Of a stretch of 5,822 nt of DNA, positions 1 to 5,822 are shown in pieces. Positions within the stretch are counted from its first letter, which is position 1. Each line of letters opens with the position of its first letter. The position numbers and the translations under genes are program-made. Location: positions 1-5,822 of the forward strand of contig BEIR01000095.1 of the NCBI GenBank assembly GCA_002898855.1. Reading direction: 5' to 3'. Origin of the DNA: a bacterium HR41. Its GTDB lineage: Bacteria; Actinomycetota; Thermoleophilia; Solirubrobacterales; Thermoleophilaceae. The notes beneath the pieces were generated by a model. That model made no database searches and was not told where the DNA came from. It saw only the letters and a program-made list of their open reading frames with translations.

Positions 1-1107
1 GAAGCGCTGGCGGTTGCGCGGGCTCATGCCGAGCTTGTCGAGTCCGATCAGCGCCTTCTCTTTGTCGAGGATGCGCATCACGACCCCCTCGCCGCGCACC
101 GAGGGCATCGTCACGACACGCACGTCGATCTCGTGGCCGTCGACGTTCAGCGATACGCGGCCGTCCTGAGGGATGCGCTTTTCGGCGATGTCGAGGTTCG
201 CCATGATCTTGATCCGCGAGATCGCGCTTGCGACGAACTTGCGCTGGATCGTCGTCGCCTCGCGCAACACACCGTCGACGCGGAAGCGCACCTTGAGCTC
301 GTTGTCCTCCGGCTCGAAGTGGATGTCGGATGCGCCTTCCTCGATCGCCTGCTGGAGGATCTGGTTGACGAGCCGTACGACCGGCGAGTCGCTCGCCGTT
401 TCGCGCAGCTCGCCGAACGCTTCCTCGAGCTCGGTTTCGTCCTCCTCGACAACGTCGGCGCCGAGCTCGACGCTCGACGACATCTTCTTGATCAGCGTCT
501 GGATGTCGTCGACCGACGCGACAACGGGCCGCACGTCGCGACGGATCAGCAGCTTGAGGTCGTCGAGGGTGACGATGTCGCGCGGGTTCGCCATCGCCAC
601 GGTGACGACGTCGTCGCTCTCGAACCCGACCGGGACAGCCTGGAAGCGCTTGGCGTCCTCGGGCCGGATCAGGTTGAGGGCGTTGGGGTCGGGCTTGCGC
701 TCCTGGAGATCGAAGTACTCGAGCTCGTAGCGTGCGGCGATCGCCCGCGCGAGTTGGTCGGGCGTGATCACCCCTTGTTTTACGAGCAGCTCTTCTGGAG
801 CGGCGCCCTCGGCGCGCGCCTGCTCGACCGCGCGATCGACGACAGCGCGCGAGGCGTAACCGAGGTCGACGATGACGTCGGAAACGAAGCGGCCCTTGGC
901 GCTGCGGTTGCTCCCCCCACCGTTCCCGGGGGCGCTACCGGCGGCAGCCGCCTTGCCGTTCGCCGAGTCCGCCGCGCGGCTCCCCCGGCCGCTTGTCGGC
1001 TTGGTGGCGGTGGCCACGGCGGCCTCGTCCTCGGATTCAGCCGCCTGCTTGGCGTTACCGGGGGCCGAGACCGTCCGCGTCTGCGGTTGGCCCCTGGCGT
1101 CGCTCAT
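1..1107 (-). CDS. pilB: Type IV pilus / type II secretion assembly ATPase (PilB/GspE family), 3' end outside window
   Basis: This is the cytoplasmic hexameric ATPase family that powers pilin or pseudopilin assembly. 369 codons are visible, open to the left edge. Residues 1-71 are a Gly/Ala/Ser-rich, probably disordered extension. Residues 72-210 form a T2SSE_N/MshEN-like domain with two helical repeats (LLVKQGVITPDQLARAI at 107-123). Residues 211-235 are an acidic linker. The conserved N2 region follows: ASDIHFEP (259-266), RFRVDG (274-279), IPQDGR (312-317) and MPSVRGEGVVMRIL (334-347). The fragment stops at about residue 369, shortly before the expected Walker A motif, so Walker A, the Asp box and Walker B lie outside. 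The ATG at 1107-1105 overlaps the upstream gene's TGA as ATGA, and an in-frame TAG at 1113-1111 rules out a longer start. PilB and GspE cannot be separated without the downstream genes; PilB is preferred by analogy with pilus clusters of related actinobacteria. The MshEN-like repeats lack some consensus glycines. Confidence 0.94.
   Translation of the reverse strand, partial: MSDARGQPQTRTVSAPGNAKQAAESEDEAAVATATKPTSGRGSRAADSANGKAAAAGSAPGNGGGSNRSAKGRFVSDVIVDLGYASRAVVDRAVEQARAEGAAPEELLVKQGVITPDQLARAIAARYELEYFDLQERKPDPNALNLIRPEDAKRFQAVPVGFESDDVVTVAMANPRDIVTLDDLKLLIRRDVRPVVASVDDIQTLIKKMSSSVELGADVVEEDETELEEAFGELRETASDSPVVRLVNQILQQAIEEGASDIHFEPEDNELKVRFRVDGVLREATTIQRKFVASAISRIKIMANLDIAEKRIPQDGRVSLNVDGHEIDVRVVTMPSVRGEGVVMRILDKEKALIGLDKLGMSPRNRQRF
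1104..1107 (-). other. ATGA stop/start overlap joining the thioredoxin-fold gene and pilB
   Basis: On the minus strand the bases read ATGA: the pilB ATG (1107-1105) shares two bases with the TGA stop (1106-1104) of the gene before it. Such overlaps commonly allow a terminating ribosome to restart. A perfect AGGAGGT lies at 1129-1123, but it is 15 nt from the ATG, longer than the usual spacing, and it also encodes part of QEVR, so it may be incidental. Coupling is inferred. Confidence 0.8.
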
Positions 1108-1763
1108 CGCCTACTGTCCCGGACCTCCTGAACGAGCGTCTCCGGGTCGATGTAACCCTCGACGACCCGTGCCTTGCGGTCGCGCCCAACGATCACCACG
1201 GCCGGCACCTGGTTGATCTCGATCTTGCCGAGGACCTGCGCGTAATCGTCGATCCGCGTCGAGCGGGCGCGGACGACCGGCGCCAGACGGCTGCGCTCGA
1301 CAGCACGCACGGCGGCCGCCACGTCGCTGTCTTCGATGCCGCGCGGGTCGTAGAAGAAGAGAACGACCGTTTGCCCGCGTTCGAGCGAGCGCAGGAACGC
1401 GACCGGCAGAGACGAGCTGCGCGGCACAGAACTGCGTGGTGCCGATCGCGTTTTCGTGACCGCACGCTGGCGGGTGTCGGCGCCGGACCGCTCCCGCCCG
1501 GCAGCATTGCGCGCTTCCGTCGGCGAGGTGGCACGCTTGCTGTCGCGCGCGGCGCGCTGCGACCCTGCTACACGTTTGCCGGCAGCCGATCGCTGCGCGG
1601 GGTTAGCACCCTGGGCCGCGTTCTCGTTCGGACGCTGGGCTACAGGGGGTGGTGCTGCCGTGCCAGCACTCTCGTCGGAGTTGTTGCCGATCGAAACTGC
1701 GTAGGTTGCGGCCGCGAGCACCGCTGCGATCAAAGCCAGGAGGAGGGGACGCGAAATCGCCAT
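1104..1763 (-). CDS. Membrane-anchored thioredoxin-fold protein lacking the CXXC motif, function unknown
   Basis: This is a 219-residue protein that I cannot assign to a named family. Residues 6-25 are a hydrophobic helix behind MAISR, read as an N-in/C-out anchor or an uncleaved signal peptide. Residues 26-118 are an Ala/Ser/Arg-rich, strongly basic, probably disordered linker. Residues 119-219 resemble a thioredoxin fold: a central strand VVLFFYDP (133-140), a helix, a second strand, then INQVPAVVIVG (183-193) with P187 in the cis-proline position, and a closing strand and helix (EGYIDPETLVQEV). The place of the catalytic CXXC is taken by DPRGIED (139-145), and the whole protein has no cysteine, so thiol-disulfide chemistry is excluded. 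A structural or binding role outside the membrane is inferred. It starts 32 nt after aroE with no clear Shine-Dalgarno sequence, and its TGA overlaps the pilB ATG, which suggests translational coupling and perhaps a pilus or envelope role. The domain call rests on pattern only. Confidence 0.82.
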   Translation of the reverse strand: MAISRPLLLALIAAVLAAATYAVSIGNNSDESAGTAAPPPVAQRPNENAAQGANPAQRSAAGKRVAGSQRAARDSKRATSPTEARNAAGRERSGADTRQRAVTKTRSAPRSSVPRSSSLPVAFLRSLERGQTVVLFFYDPRGIEDSDVAAAVRAVERSRLAPVVRARSTRIDDYAQVLGKIEINQVPAVVIVGRDRKARVVEGYIDPETLVQEVRDSRR

Positions 1764-1795
1764 GTGGTCGCTATCGGCAGGAAGGTGCGAACGGC

Positions 1796-2668
1796 TTAGA
1801 CCCGCACGCGCGGCGGCGCAGGACGATCGCCGCCGCTATCGAGACCGACCGCCGAACGCATCACTTCTAGCGGCGCCGTGCGACCGGTCCAGCGCTCGAA
1901 GCTCCGCGCTCCCTGGCGCACGAGCACCTCGAGTCCGTGCACGAACACAGCGCCCGCCCGCCGCGCCCAGCGCTCGAGCGGCGTTTCGTGATCGCCGTAG
2001 ACAAGATCGACGACCGTCGCGGGCGGCGTGCTTCCGGCGAGCCCGAGCGCAGCGAGAGCGTCGTCGAGCGCGAGGGTTGGATCGAGCCCGACGCTCGTCG
2101 CGTTCACGAGCAGATCGGGCGCGGAAGCCAGCGGTTCGTGGGCGACGCGGCAACCGAGGCTCTCGGCGAGCTCGCGCGCCCGCTCGCGCGTTCGGTTCCA
2201 CACCGCGACATCGGCCGCCCCCGCGCTGACGAGGGCCCAGGCCGCAGCGCGCGCCGCGCCACCGGCGCCGAGCACTACCGCTCTGAGCCCACGAACCTCC
2301 CGCGGTATCGCGTCGAGGAGGCCGCCGACGTCGGTGTTGTCGGCAGCGACCGCACCGTCGGCGAACCACAAGGTGTTCGCCGCCCCGGTTTTCGCGACAG
2401 CGTCGCTGCGCACCTCGGCCAGCTCGGCGGCCGCGATCTTGTGCGGGATCGTCACGTTGACACCGCGGTAGCCGAGCGCTGGCAGCTCCCGCACCACCGC
2501 CACGAAACTCTCGGGCGCGACCGGCAGGCGCAGGTAACGCCACGCATCGAGACCAACCGCACGCAGAGCGGCGTTCATCATCTGCGGCGAGCGGCTGTGT
2601 GCGACCGGCCAACCGACGACCGCCAGGAGCACCTGCGGCTGCGTGCGTGCGCGCGCATCAGTCGCCAT
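1796..2668 (-). CDS. aroE: Shikimate dehydrogenase (NADP+)
   Basis: AroE reduces 3-dehydroshikimate to shikimate with NADPH in the cytoplasmic pathway to chorismate and the aromatic amino acids. Counting from the ATG at 2668 (290 aa), the substrate domain has GWPVAHSRSP (19-28, with shikimate-binding S25 and S27), NVTIPHK (71-77, catalytic K77), GAANTL (95-100) and DNTD (110-113, catalytic D113). The Rossmann part has the glycine loop GAGGAAR (134-140), NRT (158-160) for the NADP phosphate, NATSVGL (189-195), and a C-terminal helix with Q252. All key residues are present and the length is normal. The chosen ATG lies 5 nt after the mltG stop. A TTG at 2680 would add four residues and overlap mltG by 7 nt; both starts precede the conserved domain, and neither has a strong Shine-Dalgarno. 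A short Pro/Arg-rich tail follows the last helix. Neighbours upstream match the usual actinobacterial order. Confidence 0.97.
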   Translation of the reverse strand: MATDARARTQPQVLLAVVGWPVAHSRSPQMMNAALRAVGLDAWRYLRLPVAPESFVAVVRELPALGYRGVNVTIPHKIAAAELAEVRSDAVAKTGAANTLWFADGAVAADNTDVGGLLDAIPREVRGLRAVVLGAGGAARAAAWALVSAGAADVAVWNRTRERARELAESLGCRVAHEPLASAPDLLVNATSVGLDPTLALDDALAALGLAGSTPPATVVDLVYGDHETPLERWARRAGAVFVHGLEVLVRQGARSFERWTGRTAPLEVMRSAVGLDSGGDRPAPPRVRV

Positions 2669-2673
2669 CGCCG

Positions 2674-3723
2674 TCAGCAACGTGTCGGCGAGCGGCCGCC
2701 GGCGCGCTCGCGAGCGGCGCGGTAGCGAGCGACATCGCGCTCGAAGGCGCGCGCGTTGGTCGAGAAGGCGTGCTCGCCGCAGGTTCCCGGCTTGACGACG
2801 TAGTACAGGAAGTCGGTGCGTGCTGGGCGTGCCGCGGCACGGATCGAGGCAAGACCCGGGTTCCCGATCGGTCCGGGCGGCAGGCCGCTGCGCAGGCGCG
2901 TGTTGTAGGGGGTCGGCGAGTTGAGCTCGCTGACACGCAGCGGCCTGGTCCAGTTGTCGAGGGCGTAGCGCAAAGTGGCGTCGATGCCGAGCGGCATCCG
3001 TGCGCGCAAGCGGTTGTAGATGACCGAGGCGATCAGCGGCCGCTCGCGCGCCACGCGCGCTTCCCGCTCCACCATCGAGGCGATGATCAAAACGTCGTAG
3101 GGGGTGAGGTTCTTGCTACGTGCGTACGTCAGGTTGACACTCGCGAAGGCGCGGCGGAAGGCTTCCAACTGGCGCCGCACGAGCTGCGCGGCGGTGGCGC
3201 CAGGTCGTAGGTCGTAGGTGGCCGGAAAGAGAAAACCCTCGAGCGTCGCTCCCGCCGGTGCACCGTAGGTGCGCGGATCGAAACCGGGCGCACTGCGGCT
3301 CGCAGCCAGGTAGTCGCCACGCACCCGGCGGGCCAGTAGCCGCGCCACCTCGCGTCGCGAAAGCCCCTCGGGGATGACAACGCGAAGAACGCTGGTGTCG
3401 GCGCCGGCGCGCAGGGCGGCGATAGCCGCTCCGTAGCTCATGTCCCGGCGCAGCTCGTAGGTGCCGGCCTCGATGGCGGAAGCCGCCCCCGCTAGGCGTA
3501 CGCGTAGCGAGAACAGCGTTGCGTCGGCGACGACACCGCGCGCTTCGAGCAGGCGCGCGACGTCGGTCAGCGTCGCTCCTCGCGGCACGGTCAACACGAC
3601 CCGCCCGTGTCCACCGCCGTGGAACGGCTGCCACAGAGCGACCGCGAACGCCGCCACCACCGCGAGCGCCGCAGCGAGCGCAGCCAGTGCGATGGCACGG
3701 CGGCGGCGGGTTCGGGCGCTCAC
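2674..3723 (-). CDS. mltG: Endolytic murein transglycosylase MltG (YceG family)
   Basis: MltG is a membrane-bound lytic transglycosylase that cuts nascent peptidoglycan strands and so sets glycan chain length; older annotations call the family 'aminodeoxychorismate lyase-like'. The 349-residue protein has a basic N-terminus (ARTRRRR), one membrane helix at about 10-31, and a LysM-like subdomain at about 42-79 (LTVPRGATLTDVARLL). IEAGTYEL (84-91) is a family signature. The catalytic region is IIASMVEREA (213-222), with E219 matching the catalytic glutamate of E. coli MltG (E218). After it come VIYNRLRARMPLGIDATLRYAL and the conserved NSPTPYNTRLRSGLPPGPIGNPG (268-290). The GTG start at 3723 is chosen because it lies 1 nt after the ruvX stop, has a purine-rich ribosome binding site, and puts the membrane helix close to the N-terminus. 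A start further upstream (3936) would add 71 Arg/Ser-rich residues overlapping ruvX out of frame and is unlikely. Confidence 0.96.
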   Translation of the reverse strand: MSARTRRRRAIALAALAAALAVVAAFAVALWQPFHGGGHGRVVLTVPRGATLTDVARLLEARGVVADATLFSLRVRLAGAASAIEAGTYELRRDMSYGAAIAALRAGADTSVLRVVIPEGLSRREVARLLARRVRGDYLAASRSAPGFDPRTYGAPAGATLEGFLFPATYDLRPGATAAQLVRRQLEAFRRAFASVNLTYARSKNLTPYDVLIIASMVEREARVARERPLIASVIYNRLRARMPLGIDATLRYALDNWTRPLRVSELNSPTPYNTRLRSGLPPGPIGNPGLASIRAAARPARTDFLYYVVKPGTCGEHAFSTNARAFERDVARYRAARERAGGRSPTRC

Positions 3724-3724
3724 C

Positions 3725-4129
3725 TCACTCCCCCTCCGCTCGCGCCGAAGTGTGCGACGCGAGCCAACCCTCGAGCAGCACTGCTGCCGCTCGCGCGTCG
3801 GCCGGCGCCGTCCCGCCGCGATCCTCGGCCAGCCGGGTGGTGAAGCGCTCGTCGTAGAGCTCGACCGACACCGCGAGCGCGCGCGCGAGCGCGGCGGCGA
3901 AGCGCTCGGCTCGGCGCGCCTGCTCGCCACGCTCACCGCGCAGCGTCAGCGGCAGTCCGACCACGACGCGCTCGACCGCGTGCTCGTCGACGAGGCGCGC
4001 GATGCGCGCGACCGCCTCCTCGAGCGGACGGCCGGGGATCGCGGCTATCGGGCGTGCGACCGTGCCCGAGGGATCCGACAAGGCGAGGCCGATCCGAGCC
4101 GCGCCGTGATCGACGGCGAGCACGCGCAC
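3725..4129 (-). CDS. ruvX: RuvX/YqgF family RNase H-fold nuclease (putative Holliday junction resolvase / pre-16S rRNA processing)
   Basis: This is a small cytoplasmic RNase H-like nuclease. The family has been linked both to Holliday junction resolution and to 5' maturation of 16S rRNA; the sequence does not say which applies. The 134-residue form shows all family motifs: VRVLAVDHGAARIGLALSD at the N-terminus with the metal-binding D7, VVVGLPLTLRGERGEQA (about 55-71), YDERFTT (92-98) with E94, and DARAAAVLLEGWL (111-123) with D111. The length is normal for the family. The GTG at 4129 is preferred because it gives the typical M-R-V-L start right before the first strand and sits 2 nt after the alaS stop. 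A TTG at 4135, overlapping that stop as TTGA, would add two residues and is possible. Placement between alaS and mltG is a widely conserved neighbourhood. Confidence 0.96.
   Translation of the reverse strand: MRVLAVDHGAARIGLALSDPSGTVARPIAAIPGRPLEEAVARIARLVDEHAVERVVVGLPLTLRGERGEQARRAERFAAALARALAVSVELYDERFTTRLAEDRGGTAPADARAAAVLLEGWLASHTSARAEGE
3728..3737 (-). promoter_or_regulatory. Ribosome binding site that decides the mltG GTG start
   Basis: The minus strand reads GGAGGGGGAG here, the best Shine-Dalgarno-like run in the window. The GGAGG core (3737-3733) ends 9 nt before the GTG at 3723-3721. It lies inside the last codons of ruvX and supports the short form of mltG over an upstream start. 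Confidence 0.7.
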
Positions 4130-4131
4130 CG

Positions 4132-5822
4132 TCAACGCAACCGCTGCTCGATCGCCGCGGCCGCCTGCTCGAGCGCCTCGCCGACGCGCTCGACGCGGCG
4201 GCCTCCGGCCTGGGCGAGCGTCGGGCGCCCGCCACCGCCCCCGCCGATCACCGCCGCGGCGACGCGGACGAGCTCGTCGGCGCGCAGATCGCTCTCGGCG
4301 AGCTCGGGAGCGACGGTCGCCACCAGGTGAGCACGCTCACCCACGCCCGCCCCGAGCAGCACGACCGCCCGGCCGAGCTTCTGACGCACCTTGTCGGCGA
4401 GATCGACAAGCTCGCGCGGCTCGACTCCCGCCACAGCCTCCACCACGACCGCGGCGTCGCCGACCTGTCGCGCCCGCGCGACGAGATCCTCGGCGCGCAC
4501 CTGCCCGTCGCCCGCTTGGCGGCGCTTGCGCGCCTCCTTGAGCTCGCGCTGGAGACGCTCCACCGCCGGGACGATCTCGTGCTCGGGCACGCGCAACAGC
4601 GCGGCGAGCTCGGCTAGCGCGGCGCTGCGCCGGGCGAACAGCTCGGCGGCCCCCGGCCCGGTCACGGCCTCGATGCGGCGCACGTTGCTCGCGCTCGAAG
4701 TCTCGGTTTCGATGTCGAACAGACCGATCTCGGCGCTGGACGCCACGTGCGTTCCGCCGCACAGCTCGCGCGACACATCGTCGATCTCGACGACGCGCAC
4801 CCAATCGCCGTACTTCTCGCCGAACAGAGCGATCGCGCCGAGACGATCGGCCTCGGCCCGGGTCGTTTCGAACGCTCGCACTGGCAGCGAGGCGCCGACC
4901 CACTCGTTGACGAGCGCCTGGATCTCGTCGACCGCGGCTCGCCCGAGGCGCTGACCGTGGGTGAAGTCGAAGCGCAGTTTGTCGGGCCCGACGTACGAGC
5001 CTGCCTGGCGGACGTGGGCGCCGAGCGTGCGTCGCAGTGCGGCGTGGAGCAGGTGCGTCGCGGTGTGGTTGCGCATCGTCCGCCGGCGCTGTTCGGCGTC
5101 GACGCTCGCACGAACCTCGGCGCCGACCGGCGGCGGCTTCCCCTCCTCCAGTTCGCACACGAGCACCTGGTCGTCGGGCAGACGCACCGCGTCGACGACC
5201 CTCGCCCTCCCCCACTCGCCGACAAGCGTGCCGGTGTCGGACACCTGGCCACCACCTTCGGGATAGAACGGGCTCTCGGCGAGTTTGACGAGCAACAGCC
5301 CGTCGTCGCGGCCGACAGCCTGTACGGTGGTGCTGGCCGTCAGCTGCTCGTAACCGATGAAGCGGGTCGCGCTCGCTGCCTGGCGTGCCACCTCGCTCGC
5401 GCGCTCGCGCCGCGCCGCGCTCTGGCCGGCCCGCCCCGCGCCACGGCGCGCGACGCTACGCGCTTCCTCCATCAAGCGGCGCACCGCCCCTTCATCGACA
5501 GCAAGCCCCTCCTCGGCCAACAGCTCGCGCGTCATCTCGAACGGGAAGCCGTAGGTGTCGTGCAGCCGGAAGGCATCTTCCGCCGCCACCTCGCTCCGTC
5601 CCTCGGCGCGCGCGCGCTCGACGAGCTCGGCAAGGAGCTCGCGCCCCTGCTCGATCGTGCGCGAGAAGTTGCTTTCTTCGTCGCGCGCCCAGCGCAACAC
5701 CGTGTCGCGCTCTTCGCGCAGGTACGGCCAGGCGCCGGCCATCAGCTCGATCACACGCCCGTAGAGGCGCTCGAGCACGGGCTCTTCGATCCCCAGCACC
5801 CGTGCCTGCAGGATCGTGCGGC
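4132..5822 (-). CDS. alaS: Alanyl-tRNA synthetase, C-terminal two-thirds (5' end outside window)
   Basis: AlaRS charges tRNA-Ala and hydrolyses mis-charged Ser- or Gly-tRNA-Ala. 562 complete codons plus the stop are visible; the frame is open to the right edge, so the class II catalytic core and the true start lie outside. The fragment begins in the helical tRNA-recognition region (GIEEPVLERLYGRVIELM, then DTYGFPFEMT at 88-97). It continues into the beta-barrel with SPFYPEGGGQVSD (183-195). The editing domain carries HTATH (252-256, the HXXXH motif) and CGGTH (354-358, the CXXXH motif), so all four expected zinc ligands are present. A helical linker (about 415-440) leads to the C-Ala domain, which has the glycine tract GGGGGGRPTLAQAGG (526-540). 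Residues are counted from the first complete codon at 5820. The remaining length fits a protein of normal total size. The gene ends with TGA at 4134-4132, immediately before ruvX. Confidence 0.98.
   Translation of the reverse strand, partial: RTILQARVLGIEEPVLERLYGRVIELMAGAWPYLREERDTVLRWARDEESNFSRTIEQGRELLAELVERARAEGRSEVAAEDAFRLHDTYGFPFEMTRELLAEEGLAVDEGAVRRLMEEARSVARRGAGRAGQSAARRERASEVARQAASATRFIGYEQLTASTTVQAVGRDDGLLLVKLAESPFYPEGGGQVSDTGTLVGEWGRARVVDAVRLPDDQVLVCELEEGKPPPVGAEVRASVDAEQRRRTMRNHTATHLLHAALRRTLGAHVRQAGSYVGPDKLRFDFTHGQRLGRAAVDEIQALVNEWVGASLPVRAFETTRAEADRLGAIALFGEKYGDWVRVVEIDDVSRELCGGTHVASSAEIGLFDIETETSSASNVRRIEAVTGPGAAELFARRSAALAELAALLRVPEHEIVPAVERLQRELKEARKRRQAGDGQVRAEDLVARARQVGDAAVVVEAVAGVEPRELVDLADKVRQKLGRAVVLLGAGVGERAHLVATVAPELAESDLRADELVRVAAAVIGGGGGGRPTLAQAGGRRVERVGEALEQAAAAIEQRLR

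Noticed and set aside
1123..1129. A perfect AGGAGGT on the minus strand as the pilB ribosome binding site.
   Set aside because: It is 15 nt from the ATG, outside the usual spacing, and is explained by the QEVR codons of the preceding gene. It is kept only as a possible contributor.
133..1131. A 332-codon open frame on the plus strand opposite pilB.
   Set aside because: It is codon-aligned antisense to pilB, whose protein shows unmistakable PilB/GspE motifs. Long antisense open frames are expected in GC-rich genes, and this translation shows no recognisable domain.
3202..3219. A short tandem repeat of a 7-base unit (aggtcgt, about 2.6 copies).
   Set aside because: It lies inside mltG and encodes the conserved ATYDLRPG region without breaking the frame. 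It is too short to be a meaningful repeat.
3724..3936. A 71-residue N-terminal extension of MltG from an upstream start at 3936.
   Set aside because: The extension overlaps ruvX out of frame, is Arg/Ser-rich, and would bury the membrane helix. The GTG at 3723 has a good ribosome binding site and fits the family.
4201..4254. A glycine-rich tract near the end of alaS that might suggest a low-complexity insertion.
   Set aside because: The poly-glycine followed by RPTLAQAGG is the normal conserved signature of the AlaRS C-Ala domain.
3461..4330. A 289-codon plus-strand open frame across mltG, ruvX and the end of alaS.
   Set aside because: It crosses three well-supported minus-strand genes, is Arg/Ala/Ser-rich with no recognisable motif, and has the look of GC-driven shadow coding.

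Overview
The window is GC-rich (by eye about two-thirds G+C, with strong G/C preference at third codon positions) and is filled by six tightly packed genes, all read on the minus strand. In transcription order they are alaS (3' part only), ruvX, mltG, aroE, a small membrane-anchored thioredoxin-fold protein, and a PilB/GspE-type assembly ATPase (5' part only). The block alaS-ruvX-mltG-aroE is a familiar actinobacterial order. Its continuation into type IV pilus/type II secretion genes, together with the base composition and non-ATG starts, suggests a deep-branching actinobacterium of the Thermoleophilia/Rubrobacteria type. That assignment is inferred from gene order and composition; no taxonomic marker was searched.

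Layout from the right edge, following transcription. Positions 5822-4132 hold the editing and C-terminal domains of alanyl-tRNA synthetase. Positions 4129-3725 hold RuvX/YqgF, a small RNase H-fold nuclease. Positions 3723-2674 hold MltG, the membrane-bound endolytic murein transglycosylase. Positions 2668-1796 hold shikimate dehydrogenase. Positions 1763-1104 hold a 219-residue protein with a membrane anchor, a basic low-complexity linker and a thioredoxin-like domain without cysteines. Positions 1107-1 hold the first 369 codons of the pilus/secretion ATPase, cut off before its Walker A motif.

The genes touch or nearly touch: gaps of 2, 1, 5 and 32 nt, then a 4-nt ATGA overlap. I see no promoter, terminator, RNA gene, repeat array or mobile element, and no non-coding stretch longer than about 32 nt. 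The simplest reading is one polycistronic message carrying housekeeping functions (tRNA charging, nucleic-acid processing, glycan chain termination, aromatic amino acid synthesis) into a pilus/secretion module that continues beyond the left edge.

Five of the six genes are ordinary. The part most worth a second look is the cysteine-less thioredoxin-fold protein, whose stop codon overlaps the start of the assembly ATPase. A second point is the degenerate form of the ATPase's N-terminal MshEN-like domain. I found no evidence for a wholly new system.
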